Of a DNA stretch of 64,000 bases, positions 28,103 through 37,450 are shown one piece after another. Origin of the DNA: Pseudorhizobium xiangyangii (GTDB lineage: Bacteria; Pseudomonadota; Alphaproteobacteria; Rhizobiales; Rhizobiaceae). The stretch spans positions 1-64,000 of the forward strand of contig NZ_JAJAWH010000013.1 of NCBI RefSeq assembly GCF_020531965.1. The letters are read 5' to 3'. The position numbers were made by a program, and so were the translations under genes. Position 1 is the stretch's first letter, and every line of letters begins with the position of its first letter. The notes under the pieces were generated by a model, which was not told the DNA's origin, did not search any database, and saw only the letters and a program-made list of their open reading frames with translations.

Positions 28103-28728
28103 CCACATATGACTACATCCGCGAGGGTGACGCGATCTATCAGAAGTCCTTCGCTATCATACGTGAAGAAGCAGACCTCTCGGATTTCACCACCGATCAG
28201 GCAGAGATTGCCGTGCGCATGATCCACGCGTGCGGTCTCGTCGAAGCCGCTTCGCATTTCCGCTTCTCGGCGGACTTCGTCTCGAAGGCGCGAGGGGCTT
28301 TGCACGCGGGAAAGCCGATTTTTTGCGACGCGGAAATGGTCTCGCACGGTATCACCCGCGCACGCCTGCCGGCGGATAATCCGGTCATCTGCACATTACG
28401 TGACAGCCGCACGATCGAGCTTGCCAGGACCATCGGCAATACGCGCTCGGCAGCAGCCCTTGATCTGTGGGACGAAATGGACGGTGCGGTCGTGGCCATC
28501 GGCAACGCGCCCACAGCCCTTTTCCGCCTACTGGAACTCCTGGATGCGGGTGCCCCGCGTCCGGCCGCCATCATCGGCATGCCGGTAGGCTTTGTCGGAG
28601 CGGCAGAATCCAAGGAAGCCCTGATGGAGAGCACCCTCGGCATCCCCTATGCGATTGTACGAGGCCGCATGGGCGGCTCGGCCATGACTGCCGCAGCCGT
28701 CAACGCTCTTGCGAGGGCGGGCTTGTGA
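28099..28728 (+). CDS. cobH: Precorrin-8X methylmutase
   Basis: Moves the C11 methyl group to C12 to form hydrogenobyrinic acid. 209 residues of the CbiC/CobH family with MTTYDYIREGDAIYQKSF at the start, VRMIHACG (the conserved His thought to act in proton transfer), IGNAPTALFRLLEL and IGMPVGFVGAAESKEAL. The ATG at 28099 overlaps the cobG stop; the stop overlaps the GTG start of cobI. Confidence 0.96.
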   Translation: MTTYDYIREGDAIYQKSFAIIREEADLSDFTTDQAEIAVRMIHACGLVEAASHFRFSADFVSKARGALHAGKPIFCDAEMVSHGITRARLPADNPVICTLRDSRTIELARTIGNTRSAAALDLWDEMDGAVVAIGNAPTALFRLLELLDAGAPRPAAIIGMPVGFVGAAESKEALMESTLGIPYAIVRGRMGGSAMTAAAVNALARAGL

Positions 28729-29462
28729 ACACAAAGACCAAAGGACGTCTTACAGGTGTAGGCACCGGTCCCGGCGATCCCGAACTTCTGACCTTGAAGG
28801 CGGTGCGGGCGTTGAACGAAGCCGACGTCGTTGCCTTCTTCTGCAAAAAAGGCAGCAGCGGTAACGGCCGCATGATTGTGGATGCCCACATCCGTCCTGG
28901 AACGATCGAAATGCCGCTCGTTTATCCCCTAACCGTGGAAACCCACAAGGACGGGGCCGATTACCGCGGACCGATCGCCGACTTCTTCGATTGCTCGGCA
29001 AAGGATATCGCCATGCATCTCGACGAAGGGCGCAACGTCGCCGTCCTGAGCGAAGGGGATCCGCTGTTTTATGGCTCCTACATGCATCTGCACGTGCGAC
29101 TGGCGCCGCATTACCCTGCCGAGGTGGTCGCCGGCGTGACCGCGATGTCGGGATGCTGGTCGATGGTCGGCCTGCCGCTCGTGCAGGGCGATGATATTCT
29201 CAGCGTCCTGCCCGGCACGCTGTCGGAAGAAAAGCTCGCCGAGCGCCTGCGCAACACCGATGGTGCCGTCATCATGAAGGTGGGCCGCAATCTGCCCAAG
29301 ATCCGGCGCGCGCTGGAGGCAACGGGCAAGCTTGCCTCCGCCGTCTACGTCGAACGAGGCACGATGGCGAATGCTGTGACGCAAAAGCTGGAAGACCGTG
29401 ACGAATCTCCGGCGCCCTACTTTTCAGTGATCCTCGTTCCGGGCTGGACCGCGCGACCATGA
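28725..29462 (+). CDS. cobI: Precorrin-2 C20-methyltransferase
   Basis: SAM-dependent methyltransferase of the tetrapyrrole methylase superfamily, 245 residues. It shows GVGTGPGDPELLTLKAVRAL at the N-terminus and VLSEGDPLFYGSYMHLHVRL, the CobI/CbiL fingerprint. The GTG start at 28725 overlaps the cobH TGA (GTGA), giving coupled translation. The next gene, cobJ, overlaps by ATGA. Confidence 0.95.
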   Translation: MNTKTKGRLTGVGTGPGDPELLTLKAVRALNEADVVAFFCKKGSSGNGRMIVDAHIRPGTIEMPLVYPLTVETHKDGADYRGPIADFFDCSAKDIAMHLDEGRNVAVLSEGDPLFYGSYMHLHVRLAPHYPAEVVAGVTAMSGCWSMVGLPLVQGDDILSVLPGTLSEEKLAERLRNTDGAVIMKVGRNLPKIRRALEATGKLASAVYVERGTMANAVTQKLEDRDESPAPYFSVILVPGWTARP

Positions 29463-30235
29463 CGGACACGGCGACCGGATCACTTGTCGTTGTCGGCCTC
29501 GGTCCCGGCAATCCGGATCAGATGACACCGGAGGCAGCCAATGCCATTGCCGCGGCCGAGGACTTCTTCGGCTACTTTCCTTATATCGACCGGCTTTCGC
29601 TCAGCCCCGACCAGCGTCGACATGCATCGGACAACCGAGAAGAACTGGCGCGCGCCAAGGCAGCCCTCGTCATGGCTGCCGAGGGGCGTCGCGTTTGTGT
29701 CGTGTCCGGCGGTGATCCCGGCGTATTCGCCATGGCCGCGGCGGTCTGCGAGGCTATCGAGGACGGACCCACGGAATGGCGGAATATCGACCTCTCCGTT
29801 GTTCCCGGTGTGACCGCCATGCTGGCGGTCGCCGCAAAAGCAGGCGCACCGCTCGGACACGACTTCTGCGCCATTTCGCTCTCCAACAACCTGAAACCAT
29901 GGGCTATTATCGAGAAACGGCTTGTGGCGGCCGCGGAGGCTGGCTTCGTGATGGCCTTCTATAATCCCATCAGCAAGGCGCGACCTCACCAACTGGACCA
30001 GGCTTTCGATCTTCTGCGCGATCATCTACCTGAAGACGTCCCCGTAATCTTCGGGCGGGCGGCAGGGAGGCACGATGAGGCCACGCGGATCGTCCCGTTG
30101 AAGGATGCGGCCGGCGGAATGGCCGACATGGCGACATGCGTGATCGTCGGCTCGCCCGAGACACGGATCATCTCACGGGACGGGAAACAGCCCCTCGTCT
30201 ATGCACCGCGTAGCTATAGAGGCGGCAGTATATGA
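29459..30235 (+). CDS. cobJ: Precorrin-3B C17-methyltransferase
   Basis: Methylates C17 and drives ring contraction of precorrin-3B. 258 residues of the tetrapyrrole methylase family with VVGLGPGNPDQMTPEA, VSGGDPGVFAMAAAVCE and the late FYNPISKARPHQLDQA, characteristic of CobJ/CbiH. The start overlaps the cobI stop by ATGA. The last 22 bp overlap the end of cobK, which is transcribed in the opposite direction. Confidence 0.96.
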   Translation: MTDTATGSLVVVGLGPGNPDQMTPEAANAIAAAEDFFGYFPYIDRLSLSPDQRRHASDNREELARAKAALVMAAEGRRVCVVSGGDPGVFAMAAAVCEAIEDGPTEWRNIDLSVVPGVTAMLAVAAKAGAPLGHDFCAISLSNNLKPWAIIEKRLVAAAEAGFVMAFYNPISKARPHQLDQAFDLLRDHLPEDVPVIFGRAAGRHDEATRIVPLKDAAGGMADMATCVIVGSPETRIISRDGKQPLVYAPRSYRGGSI

Positions 30236-30966
30236 TCGATACGGGACAGGGCTTCCTCCACGCTATCGACGGACGCCACCTCGGGCAATTCCGGCCGCTG
30301 GATCAACACGACCTCGATCCCCAGAGCTCGGGCAGCGGCGATCTTGCCGTAGCTCGCCGGGCCACCGCTGTTCTTGGCCACGATGACCTCGATCTTGTTC
30401 TGCTGCAGCAGTGCCATCTCGTCTGCCTCGACGAAGGGACCACGGCTCGTCAGGTAGCGGGCTTGCGGCAATTCGAGCGCGGGTTCAATGGGATCGACGC
30501 TGCGAATGAGGTAATCGTGCTGCGGTGCCGCTTCGAAAGGCAGCAGTTCCTGACGCCCCAGCGTCAGAAATACCCGGCGGGGGCTATCCCCCAAAGCCGA
30601 AACGGCCTGCGGGACGCCTCCAACGTCATGCCACAGATCCCCCTCTTGCCGCTTCCACGGTGCGCGGCGCAGCGCAATCAGCGGAATATCCGCCAGCCGG
30701 GCAGCCTCCACAGCGTTGCGCGACATGCGCGCGGCATAGGGATGCGTGGCGTCTATCATCAGTTTCACGTCGCGCTGGCGCAGATGGTCGGCAAGGCCCT
30801 CCGCACCACCAAAACCGCCGATCCAAACGGGAACGGGTTGCTCAACCGGCGAGCGCGTACGCCCAGCCAGCGAAAGCTCGACCGCATATCGTATGTCCTT
30901 CGCCATGCGTTCTGCCAGCTGCCTGGACTCGGCCGTACCGCCCAGAATGAGAATGGAGTGTTTCAC
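30214..30966 (-). CDS. cobK: Precorrin-6A reductase
   Basis: NADPH-dependent reduction of precorrin-6A to 6B. 250 residues of the CobK/CbiJ family: ILILGGTAESRQLAERMA at the N-terminus, MIDATHPYAARMSRNA, and SRGPFVEADEMALLQQ. GTG at 30966 is the chosen start: AGGAGG lies five bases upstream, and the longer frame starting at 31107 adds residues unlike CobK. The start codon is separated by a single base from the ATG of divergent cobL. It is one of two minus-strand genes inside an otherwise rightward run. Confidence 0.93.
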   Translation of the reverse strand: MKHSILILGGTAESRQLAERMAKDIRYAVELSLAGRTRSPVEQPVPVWIGGFGGAEGLADHLRQRDVKLMIDATHPYAARMSRNAVEAARLADIPLIALRRAPWKRQEGDLWHDVGGVPQAVSALGDSPRRVFLTLGRQELLPFEAAPQHDYLIRSVDPIEPALELPQARYLTSRGPFVEADEMALLQQNKIEVIVAKNSGGPASYGKIAAARALGIEVVLIQRPELPEVASVDSVEEALSRIDHILPPL

Positions 30967-30967
30967 T

Positions 30968-32227
30968 ATGCCTCCTGAATCATCTACCGACCATGTAACG
31001 CCCAACGCCTGGCTGTCTATCGTCGGTATCGGCGAAGACGGAATTTCCGGCCTTGGAGCGCAGGCGAAAGATGCAATCGCGTCTGCGACAGTTGTCTTTG
31101 GCGGCAAGCGTCACATTGAACTGGCCGCCCCCCTGATTTCTGGCGAAGCTCGTCCGTGGTCGACGCCCTTTGATACTGCCATGCATGAGGTCATGACACT
31201 ACGCGGCACACAGGTCTGCGTGCTTGCGTCCGGCGATCCATTCTTTTTCGGTGTCGGGGTCACTCTGATGCGACATGCTGCTCCGCAGGAATGCCGGACC
31301 TATCCGGCGCCGTCCTCTTTCTCGCTGGCCGCCTCCCGCCTGGGATGGCCGCTACAGGATATCGAGACCGTGTCACTGCATGGGAGGCCGATCGATCTCG
31401 TTCGGCCCCTCCTCCACCCGGGCCGTCGCGTGCTGGCGCTCACGTCGGACGCGCAGGGACCGGCAGCACTGGCACAATTGCTTGCGAGCTCAGGCTTTGG
31501 CCCATCCCGGATGACAGTCCTTGAGGCATTGGGGGGAGCAGACGAACACCTAAGGTCCTGCACCGCATCCGACTTCGCCTTCGACCGGGTCAATGATCTC
31601 AACATCGTCGCGCTGGAGATACGTTCAGACGGACTTCCCCGCATACTCCCTCTCGCTCACGGGCTGGACGATTCCCTGTTCGAGCATGACGGCCAGATAA
31701 CCAAGCGTGAAATCCGCGCCGTGACCTTGTCGGCACTCGCGCCGCGGCGTGGAGAACTATTGTGGGACGTCGGCGCGGGATCGGGCTCCATCGGCATCGA
31801 ATGGATGCTCGCGCACCCCTCCATGCGGGCGATTGCAATCGAGGCCAACGCCGATCGCGCCGCCCGCATCAGGCGAAACTCTGCCGCTTTCGGTGTGCCG
31901 GGTTTAGAGATTGTCGAAGGTTCAGCACCGGTGGCCCTGCATGGTCTGGCGCCACCCGATGCGATCTTTCTTGGTGGTGGAGGCAGCGATCCGGGAGTAT
32001 TGGAGGCAACAATCGAGCACCTGAAAGCCGGTGGACGATTGGTTGCGAATGCCGTCACCCTTGAGATGGAGGGCATCCTCCTCGCGGCGCACGCCAGGCA
32101 TGGCGGCAATCTGATCCGAATTCAGGTGAGCCGGGCAGCGGCGGTCGGCGCCATGCAGGGATGGAAGCCGGCCATGCCCGTGACGCAGTGGACATGGATT
32201 AAAACAGGGACAGAGCAAGAGCAATGA
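30968..32227 (+). CDS. cobL: Precorrin-6Y C5,15-methyltransferase (decarboxylating)
   Basis: Bifunctional 419-residue enzyme: an N-terminal tetrapyrrole methylase domain (WLSIVGIGEDGISGLGAQAK, CVLASGDPFFFGVG) for C5 (CbiE-like) and a C-terminal Rossmann methyltransferase (LLWDVGAGSGSIGIEWML) for C15 methylation and acetate decarboxylation (CbiT-like). ATG at 30968 has GGAG at 30955-30958, which lies inside the coding part of divergent cobK. The stop overlaps cobE by ATGA. Confidence 0.95.
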   Translation: MPPESSTDHVTPNAWLSIVGIGEDGISGLGAQAKDAIASATVVFGGKRHIELAAPLISGEARPWSTPFDTAMHEVMTLRGTQVCVLASGDPFFFGVGVTLMRHAAPQECRTYPAPSSFSLAASRLGWPLQDIETVSLHGRPIDLVRPLLHPGRRVLALTSDAQGPAALAQLLASSGFGPSRMTVLEALGGADEHLRSCTASDFAFDRVNDLNIVALEIRSDGLPRILPLAHGLDDSLFEHDGQITKREIRAVTLSALAPRRGELLWDVGAGSGSIGIEWMLAHPSMRAIAIEANADRAARIRRNSAAFGVPGLEIVEGSAPVALHGLAPPDAIFLGGGGSDPGVLEATIEHLKAGGRLVANAVTLEMEGILLAAHARHGGNLIRIQVSRAAAVGAMQGWKPAMPVTQWTWIKTGTEQEQ

Positions 32228-32613
32228 TCGTAGCAGGTCTGGGATGCCGTAGCGGAACCACTGCGGAGAGCATATTTTTCGCCCTCGAGGCCGCCTGTGA
32301 GGAAGCCGGCATCGAGCCCGGGGCGATCGCAGCCTTGGCAACGGGAGAGATCCGTCGCGAGGAGCCAGGCATACTTGAACTGGCCCGGAAGCTCAGTCTG
32401 CCACTGCATATCGTCGATGATGGCGCCATGCTTGCCGCAGAGCCAAGAACAAAGACCGTCTCGCGGCACAGCCTTTCCCAGACGGGCTCGTCGAGCCTTT
32501 CGGAAGCGGCAGCGCTTGCTGTGGCCGGCGACACATCCGAACTGATTGTTCCTCGCATGGTCGCCTATGGCGCGACCTGTGCACTCGCGCAAGCGAAGGG
32601 CGCAGCCCCATGA
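32224..32613 (+). CDS. cobE: Cobalamin biosynthesis protein CobE
   Basis: 129 residues of the CobE/GbiG (CbiG C-terminal) family, with [17 protein letters not shown] at the start and a Gly/Ala-rich second half ending [16 protein letters not shown]. In the anaerobic pathway CbiG opens the precorrin-5A lactone; the role of CobE in aerobic organisms is less clear. Overlaps cobL upstream and cobM downstream by ATGA each. Confidence 0.9.
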   Translation: MIVAGLGCRSGTTAESIFFALEAACEEAGIEPGAIAALATGEIRREEPGILELARKLSLPLHIVDDGAMLAAEPRTKTVSRHSLSQTGSSSLSEAAALAVAGDTSELIVPRMVAYGATCALAQAKGAAP

Positions 32614-33389
32614 CTGTCCACTTCATCGGCGCGGGCCCCGGCGCAGCGGACCTCATCACCGTACGCGGCCGCGACATTCTCGCGAGATCTCCGGTATGCC
32701 TCTATGCAGGCTCGATCATGTCGCAGGAACTGCTCGATTACTGCCCGAAGGATGCGAAAATCGTCGACACGGGGTCGCTGTCGCTGGACGAGATCGAAGC
32801 GGAATACGTGGCCGCGCATCGAGACGGAAAGGACGTCGCCCGACTTCACTCCGGCGACCTGTCGGTCTGGAGTGCGGTTGCGGAGCAGATCCGCCGTCTG
32901 GACAAGCATCGCATCGACTATACCCTCACCCCCGGCGTCCCCTCGTTTGCCGCAGCGGCCGCGGCGCTGAGGCGCGAACTGACAATACCCGAAGTGGCGC
33001 AGAGCCTTGTTCTGACGCGTATATCCGGTCGCGCTTCCAAGATGCCGGATCGCGAGACGCTCGCAGCGTTTGGCGCAACCGGCGCCACGTTGGCAATCCA
33101 CCTTGCAATTCACGCGCTGGATCGCGTCGTGGCGGAACTAACCCCGTTCTACGGCGCGGATTGCCCGGTCGCTATCGTCGTCAAGGCATCCTGGCCGCAA
33201 GAGCGGATCATCACTGGCACACTTGCGGACATTGAAGCAAAGCTCGCGGAAGACCCCGTCGAGCGCACCGCGCTGATTTTTGTCGGCCAGGGACTTGGCG
33301 CTTCAGACTTCCGCGAAAGCCAGCTCTATAATGCAGATTACGTTCGCCGCTTCAGACCAGGCTGGCCTCAGGGCGACAAGGCTTGCTGA
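32610..33389 (+). CDS. cobM: Precorrin-4 C11-methyltransferase
   Basis: 259-residue tetrapyrrole methylase with [20 protein letters not shown] and [18 protein letters not shown], typical of CobM/CbiF. It methylates C11 of precorrin-4 to give precorrin-5. It overlaps cobE by ATGA, and its last 22 bp overlap the end of the convergent cbiD gene. Confidence 0.96.
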   Translation: MTVHFIGAGPGAADLITVRGRDILARSPVCLYAGSIMSQELLDYCPKDAKIVDTGSLSLDEIEAEYVAAHRDGKDVARLHSGDLSVWSAVAEQIRRLDKHRIDYTLTPGVPSFAAAAAALRRELTIPEVAQSLVLTRISGRASKMPDRETLAAFGATGATLAIHLAIHALDRVVAELTPFYGADCPVAIVVKASWPQERIITGTLADIEAKLAEDPVERTALIFVGQGLGASDFRESQLYNADYVRRFRPGWPQGDKAC

Positions 33390-34477
33390 TGATCGCTCAA
33401 CGTAAACGGCGCATGTCCTTGGAGTTTGCCGTCCCGGTCGAAGACCAGGACTTCGAGCGCGATATCGGGCGTTTCGAGTGCCTTCGCCGCAGTTCTCCAG
33501 GCAAGGGCGGCGATACGGTCGCCAAGAGCGATGTCGGCAGCAGCCGCGATCTCGAATGCGCCGGCAACTGTGTTGGCAACCAGGATCTCCTTGACGAGTC
33601 CGGGCGTCGCGCCGGCATCGCGCGCAACTTCTGCCAGAGCCTCGAGGTCGGCCAGACCGCGCTTCGAGTGAACGTCGAGCATCCCTTGTGCCAGCTTCGT
33701 CATCTTGGCCACGCCACCGGCAATGGTGACCTTTCGAACCGGGTGCGCTCGCAGATATTTCAGCATGCCGCCGACGAAATCACCCATATCGATCAGAGCG
33801 ATTTCAGGCAGGGTATGGTGGGCGGCAACGGCCTTTTCAGACGTATGGCCCGTTGCACCCGCCACGTGATCGAGACCCGCGGCGCGGGCGACGTCGATGC
33901 CGCGCCAAATGGAGTGGATCCAGGACGAGCACGAGAAGGGAATGACGATGCCCGTTGTTCCGAGGATGGATATGCCGCCGATAATACCGAGACGGCCGTT
34001 CAAGGTCTTTTCGGCAAGCTTCTCGCCATCGGGCACGGAAATTTCAACCTCGAAATCCGCGTCCGGCCCCGCCACTTCCACAATCGCAGCAGCAATCATC
34101 TTTCTCGGAACAGGATTGATGGCCGGTTCGCCAGGCGGCAGCGGCAAGCCCGCCCGGGTGACGGTGCCCACCCCGCGGCCTGCCTTGAACACTATTCCGG
34201 AGCCGGGGCTTGTCCGTCTCACCGTACTGACGATCAGCGCCCCATGGGTCACGTCAGGATCGTCACCAGCATCCTTGACGATGCCCGCGCGCGCAAAGTC
34301 GGCCCCCTCCTCCTCCAGTGCCAGGGCAAAGGACGGACGCTGACCACCTGGCAACGTAACCGCGACAAGGTCGGGAAACTTGCCCGTGAGCAACGACTGG
34401 CAGGCGGCCTTGCTTGCCGCCGCAGCGCAGGTTCCCGTGGTCCAGCCACGACGCAGGTTCTTGCCTTCCACATCCAT
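33368..34477 (-). CDS. cbiD: Cobalt-precorrin-5B C1-methyltransferase CbiD
   Basis: 369 residues beginning [18 protein letters not shown], the CbiD fingerprint, with [16 protein letters not shown] and [20 protein letters not shown]. It methylates C1 and deacylates. Canonical aerobic clusters use the unrelated CobF here, and no cobF occurs in this window. The open frame extends to a TTG at 34519 without a ribosome site; ATG at 34477 is more likely. Minus-strand orientation between cobM and cobA, with a 22-bp tail overlap on cobM. Confidence 0.94.
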   Translation of the reverse strand: MDVEGKNLRRGWTTGTCAAAASKAACQSLLTGKFPDLVAVTLPGGQRPSFALALEEEGADFARAGIVKDAGDDPDVTHGALIVSTVRRTSPGSGIVFKAGRGVGTVTRAGLPLPPGEPAINPVPRKMIAAAIVEVAGPDADFEVEISVPDGEKLAEKTLNGRLGIIGGISILGTTGIVIPFSCSSWIHSIWRGIDVARAAGLDHVAGATGHTSEKAVAAHHTLPEIALIDMGDFVGGMLKYLRAHPVRKVTIAGGVAKMTKLAQGMLDVHSKRGLADLEALAEVARDAGATPGLVKEILVANTVAGAFEIAAAADIALGDRIAALAWRTAAKALETPDIALEVLVFDRDGKLQGHAPFTLSDHQQALSP

Positions 34478-34530
34478 GGACGCTTCTATATCCCGGCCGC
34501 AAACGAGCGTCACCGGCAAAAGGTTTTCGC

Positions 34531-35322
34531 ATGAGCTTCAATGACATTATCTCTGCCATTTCCGCAGCAAACCCGACCTTCGAACCCGGGCATGTCTGGC
34601 TTGCGGGCGCCGGGCCCGGGGACCCGCGCTATCTGACCCTGGAGGTCGCCGACGCACTCTCCAAGGCAGACAGCATCGTCTATGACGCTCTTGTCTCTCC
34701 ACAGGTTCTGGCGCTTGCAGGTGACGCCGAGCTTCATTTTGCGGGCAAGCGCGGCGGAAAGCCTTCTGCAACACAAGAAAACATTACTGCCCTGCTGATC
34801 GAGCTTGCAAGGACGCGAAAGAAGGTTCTGCGCCTCAAAGGTGGCGATCCGTTCATCTTCGGGCGCGGCGGGGAAGAGGCGGAAGCGCTGGTCAATGCCG
34901 GCGTTCCGTTCCGAATCCTGCCGGGTCTTACCTCTTCACTCGCAGCACTTGCTTCTGCCCGCATCCCGGCCACCATGCGCGGTATCAGCCGATCGATCAC
35001 ACTTGCGACCGGTCACGCAGCCGGAACAGATGAGGATCTGGACTGGCGCGCACTTGCCAAGGTCGGCGAACCAATTGTCGTCTACATGGGCATCAAGATG
35101 ATTGGCGAGATCACGCGCCTGCTGATCGAGGGCGGATTGCCGGCCGAAACGCCCGTCGCCGTGATCATGTCTGCGACTACCCCGGACGAGAGGCTTCTGA
35201 CGGCGACACTGGCGACGGTAGAGGCGGAAGTCGAAAGACAGGATTTTGCCGCGCCCGCGCTTATCGTCATCGGCGACATCGTCTCCATGCGACAGGTCCT
35301 GACGGCGGAGGTCCCCCGTTGA
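34531..35322 (+). CDS. cobA: Uroporphyrinogen-III C-methyltransferase (SUMT)
   Basis: Methylates uroporphyrinogen III twice to precorrin-2, the branch point from haem. 263 residues with VWLAGAGPGDPRYLTLEVAD, LKGGDPFIFGRGGEEAE and ATGHAAGTDEDLDW, all standard SUMT motifs, and no CysG-like dehydrogenase domain. ATG at 34531 is 53 bp from the divergent cbiD start at 34477. The stop overlaps the TTG start of cobB (TTGA). Confidence 0.95.
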   Translation: MSFNDIISAISAANPTFEPGHVWLAGAGPGDPRYLTLEVADALSKADSIVYDALVSPQVLALAGDAELHFAGKRGGKPSATQENITALLIELARTRKKVLRLKGGDPFIFGRGGEEAEALVNAGVPFRILPGLTSSLAALASARIPATMRGISRSITLATGHAAGTDEDLDWRALAKVGEPIVVYMGIKMIGEITRLLIEGGLPAETPVAVIMSATTPDERLLTATLATVEAEVERQDFAAPALIVIGDIVSMRQVLTAEVPR

Positions 35323-36632
35323 CCGCCCGTGCACTCATCATCGGCGCCCCGCGCTCCGGTTCCGGCAAGACAAGCGTCACCATCGGCCTGCTGCGCGCCT
35401 TTGCCCGTCGCGGCGTGAAGGTACGGGGCATCAAGACCGGACCCGACTACATCGACCCCGGTTTTCACGCTGCCGCAACTGGATTGCCAGGCCTCAATCT
35501 CGACAGCTGGGCAATGGAGCCTGGTCTCCTTCGCCATCTTGCCAACACGCATGCCGAGAGTGCTGATCTCCTGGTCATCGAGAGCGCCATGGGCCTTTTC
35601 GACGGCATCCGCAGCGAACCGAACAGAAGCGGCGCAGCCTCGGACCTTGCGCGACTGTTCGGCGTGCCGGTCTTGCTGGTACTGGATGTTTCGGGGCAGT
35701 CGCAGACAGCAGCAGCCATTGCCTATGGCTTCGCCCACTACGACCCGCAGGTGAGTATCGCCGGCTGCGTGCTGAACCGCGCCGGCAGCGAGCGCCATCG
35801 CACGCTCTGCACCGATGCAATCAACGACATCGGATTGCCCGTACTCGGCACTGTTTTGCGCGACCCCACGCTCATCCTGCCGGAACGACACCTGGGTCTG
35901 GTGCAGGCAAGCGAACATCCGGAGATGGACGCCCACATCAACCGGCTCGCAGATGCGATGGAGGCGTCGCTGGACCTCGATGCTATCTTCAACGCTGCCA
36001 GACCCTTCGAGATACCGGGCGGGTCGAACGACAGGGCACTTGCTCCTCCAGGGCAACGCATCGCTCTCGCGCAGGATGCCGCGTTCACCTTCCTGTACCC
36101 GCATCACACGCATCACTGGAGGGCGGCAGGCGCTGAACTGGTTCCGTTCTCACCGCTGGACGATGAGGCACCGCCCGCAGATTGCGATGTCTGCTGGATA
36201 CCGGGCGGCTATCCCGAGCTGCATGCGGGCCGTCTCGCCGCCTGCGACAATTTCCGCATGGGACTTGCCCAATTTGCGGAAACCAAACCGGTCCATGGCG
36301 AGTGCGGCGGCTACATGGTACTGGGCGAAACACTGGAGGACGCGGATGGTGTCACGCACCGGATGGCGAGCCTTCTGTCGCATCATACAAGCTTTGCAAA
36401 ACGCAAGATGAACCTCGGCTATCGACAAGCCACACTCCTGTCCAATTGCCCCTTGGGCAGAGAAGGCGAAACGGTGCGCGGTCACGAATTCCACTATGCT
36501 CGGGTCGTCTCTCCCGGCGATGACACGCCGTTCGCCATGATCGCCGATGGCCTGGGCAAGCCGATCGGTCCATCCGGCGGCCGGCGCGGCCATGTCAGCG
36601 GAAGCTTCTTTCATGCAATCGCTGCAGGGTAG
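35319..36632 (+). CDS. cobB: Hydrogenobyrinic/cobyrinic acid a,c-diamide synthase
   Basis: Glutamine-dependent amidation of the a and c acetates. 437 residues: N-terminal P-loop IIGAPRSGSGKTSVTIGLL, KTGPDYIDPGFH, and a C-terminal glutaminase domain with the nucleophile Cys in VHGECGGYMVLGETL. The TTG start at 35319 is supported by GGAGG at about 35307-35311 and by overlap with the cobA stop. It is the last gene of the cob run; YigZ follows after 12 bp. Confidence 0.95.
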   Translation: MTARALIIGAPRSGSGKTSVTIGLLRAFARRGVKVRGIKTGPDYIDPGFHAAATGLPGLNLDSWAMEPGLLRHLANTHAESADLLVIESAMGLFDGIRSEPNRSGAASDLARLFGVPVLLVLDVSGQSQTAAAIAYGFAHYDPQVSIAGCVLNRAGSERHRTLCTDAINDIGLPVLGTVLRDPTLILPERHLGLVQASEHPEMDAHINRLADAMEASLDLDAIFNAARPFEIPGGSNDRALAPPGQRIALAQDAAFTFLYPHHTHHWRAAGAELVPFSPLDDEAPPADCDVCWIPGGYPELHAGRLAACDNFRMGLAQFAETKPVHGECGGYMVLGETLEDADGVTHRMASLLSHHTSFAKRKMNLGYRQATLLSNCPLGREGETVRGHEFHYARVVSPGDDTPFAMIADGLGKPIGPSGGRRGHVSGSFFHAIAAG

Positions 36633-36644
36633 TTTTTCAACGGC

Positions 36645-37232
36645 ATGTTCACCCTCCTTTCGCCCCACGTTCACGAGCAGGAAATCAAGCGGAGCCGCTT
36701 TATTGCGACGGCCGGCCCGGTAGCCAACGAGGATGGTGCAAAGGCTTTCATAGCGGCGCATTCTGTCGGAGACGCAAACCATAACTGCTGGGCCTGGCGG
36801 ATCGGTCAGACTTACAGGTTCAGCGACGACGGCGAGCCCAGCGGCACGGCTGGCAAGCCCATATTGCAGGCAATCGACGGACAGGAACTCGATGGCATCG
36901 CCGTTGTCGTGACCCGCTGGTTCGGCGGCATCCTGCTCGGCAGCGGAGGACTGGTCCGCGCTTACGGCGGGACCGCCTCGCTTTGCCTTCGGGCAGCAGA
37001 AAAGCTGCTCATCGTCCCGTCCGTGGAAGTGAGCATCGACGTCACATTCTCCGATCTCGCGCTGGTGAAAGCCCGGCTGTTCGCGGTCGCGGATGTGCAA
37101 CTGACGGAGGAACACTTTACGGAAAGCGGCGCGGTGCTCACCGTTTCTCTACCTGAGGTGGGAGCAGACGAGGCGCTGACCATGGTGACAGACCTTACGA
37201 GCGGCCGCGCACGGATCGACAGAGGATCATAA
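36645..37232 (+). CDS. YigZ/IMPACT family protein
   Basis: 195 residues of the UPF0029 (YigZ/IMPACT) family: QEIKRSRFIATAGPV, AHSVGDANHNCWAWRIG, SDDGEPSGTAGKPIL and VVTRWFGGILLGSGGLVRAY are the family hallmarks, and a C-terminal DUF1949-like ferredoxin-fold follows. The human homologue IMPACT affects the translation regulator GCN2; bacterial function is not settled. It follows cobB by 12 bp, which is probably read-through rather than a functional link. Confidence 0.9.
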   Translation: MFTLLSPHVHEQEIKRSRFIATAGPVANEDGAKAFIAAHSVGDANHNCWAWRIGQTYRFSDDGEPSGTAGKPILQAIDGQELDGIAVVVTRWFGGILLGSGGLVRAYGGTASLCLRAAEKLLIVPSVEVSIDVTFSDLALVKARLFAVADVQLTEEHFTESGAVLTVSLPEVGADEALTMVTDLTSGRARIDRGS

Positions 37233-37347
37233 ATCCCTGCACCCGTGTTAGATTCCGGGCGGCGACTCCAAATATTTCAGCATAAGATCAAATATCTAGT
37301 GCGCAGCCATAAGGGTGCACCCACCGTGGAACATATGCCCTGAGCGA

Positions 37348-37404
37348 CTAATGGACATTCGCGCCCTCAGATGAGATCCCTCGCCCCCAGACTTTGTCCA
37401 TTAG
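37348..37404. promoter_or_regulatory. Inverted repeat upstream of an orphan gene
   Basis: CTAATGGACA at 37348-37357 is repeated inverted as TGTCCATTAG at 37395-37404, a perfect 10-bp match 37 bp apart. It lies 46 bp before the ATG of the hypothetical gene at 37451 and could be a paired operator. Confidence 0.4.
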
Positions 37405-37450
37405 CGAGATGTGTTAGACTCCAGACATCTGTAAGGGAGGACGGATCATC

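Noticed and set aside
33383-34534. A 383-codon plus-strand frame exactly opposite cbiD
   Set aside because: A mirror frame of a well-matched CbiD gene; no family features.
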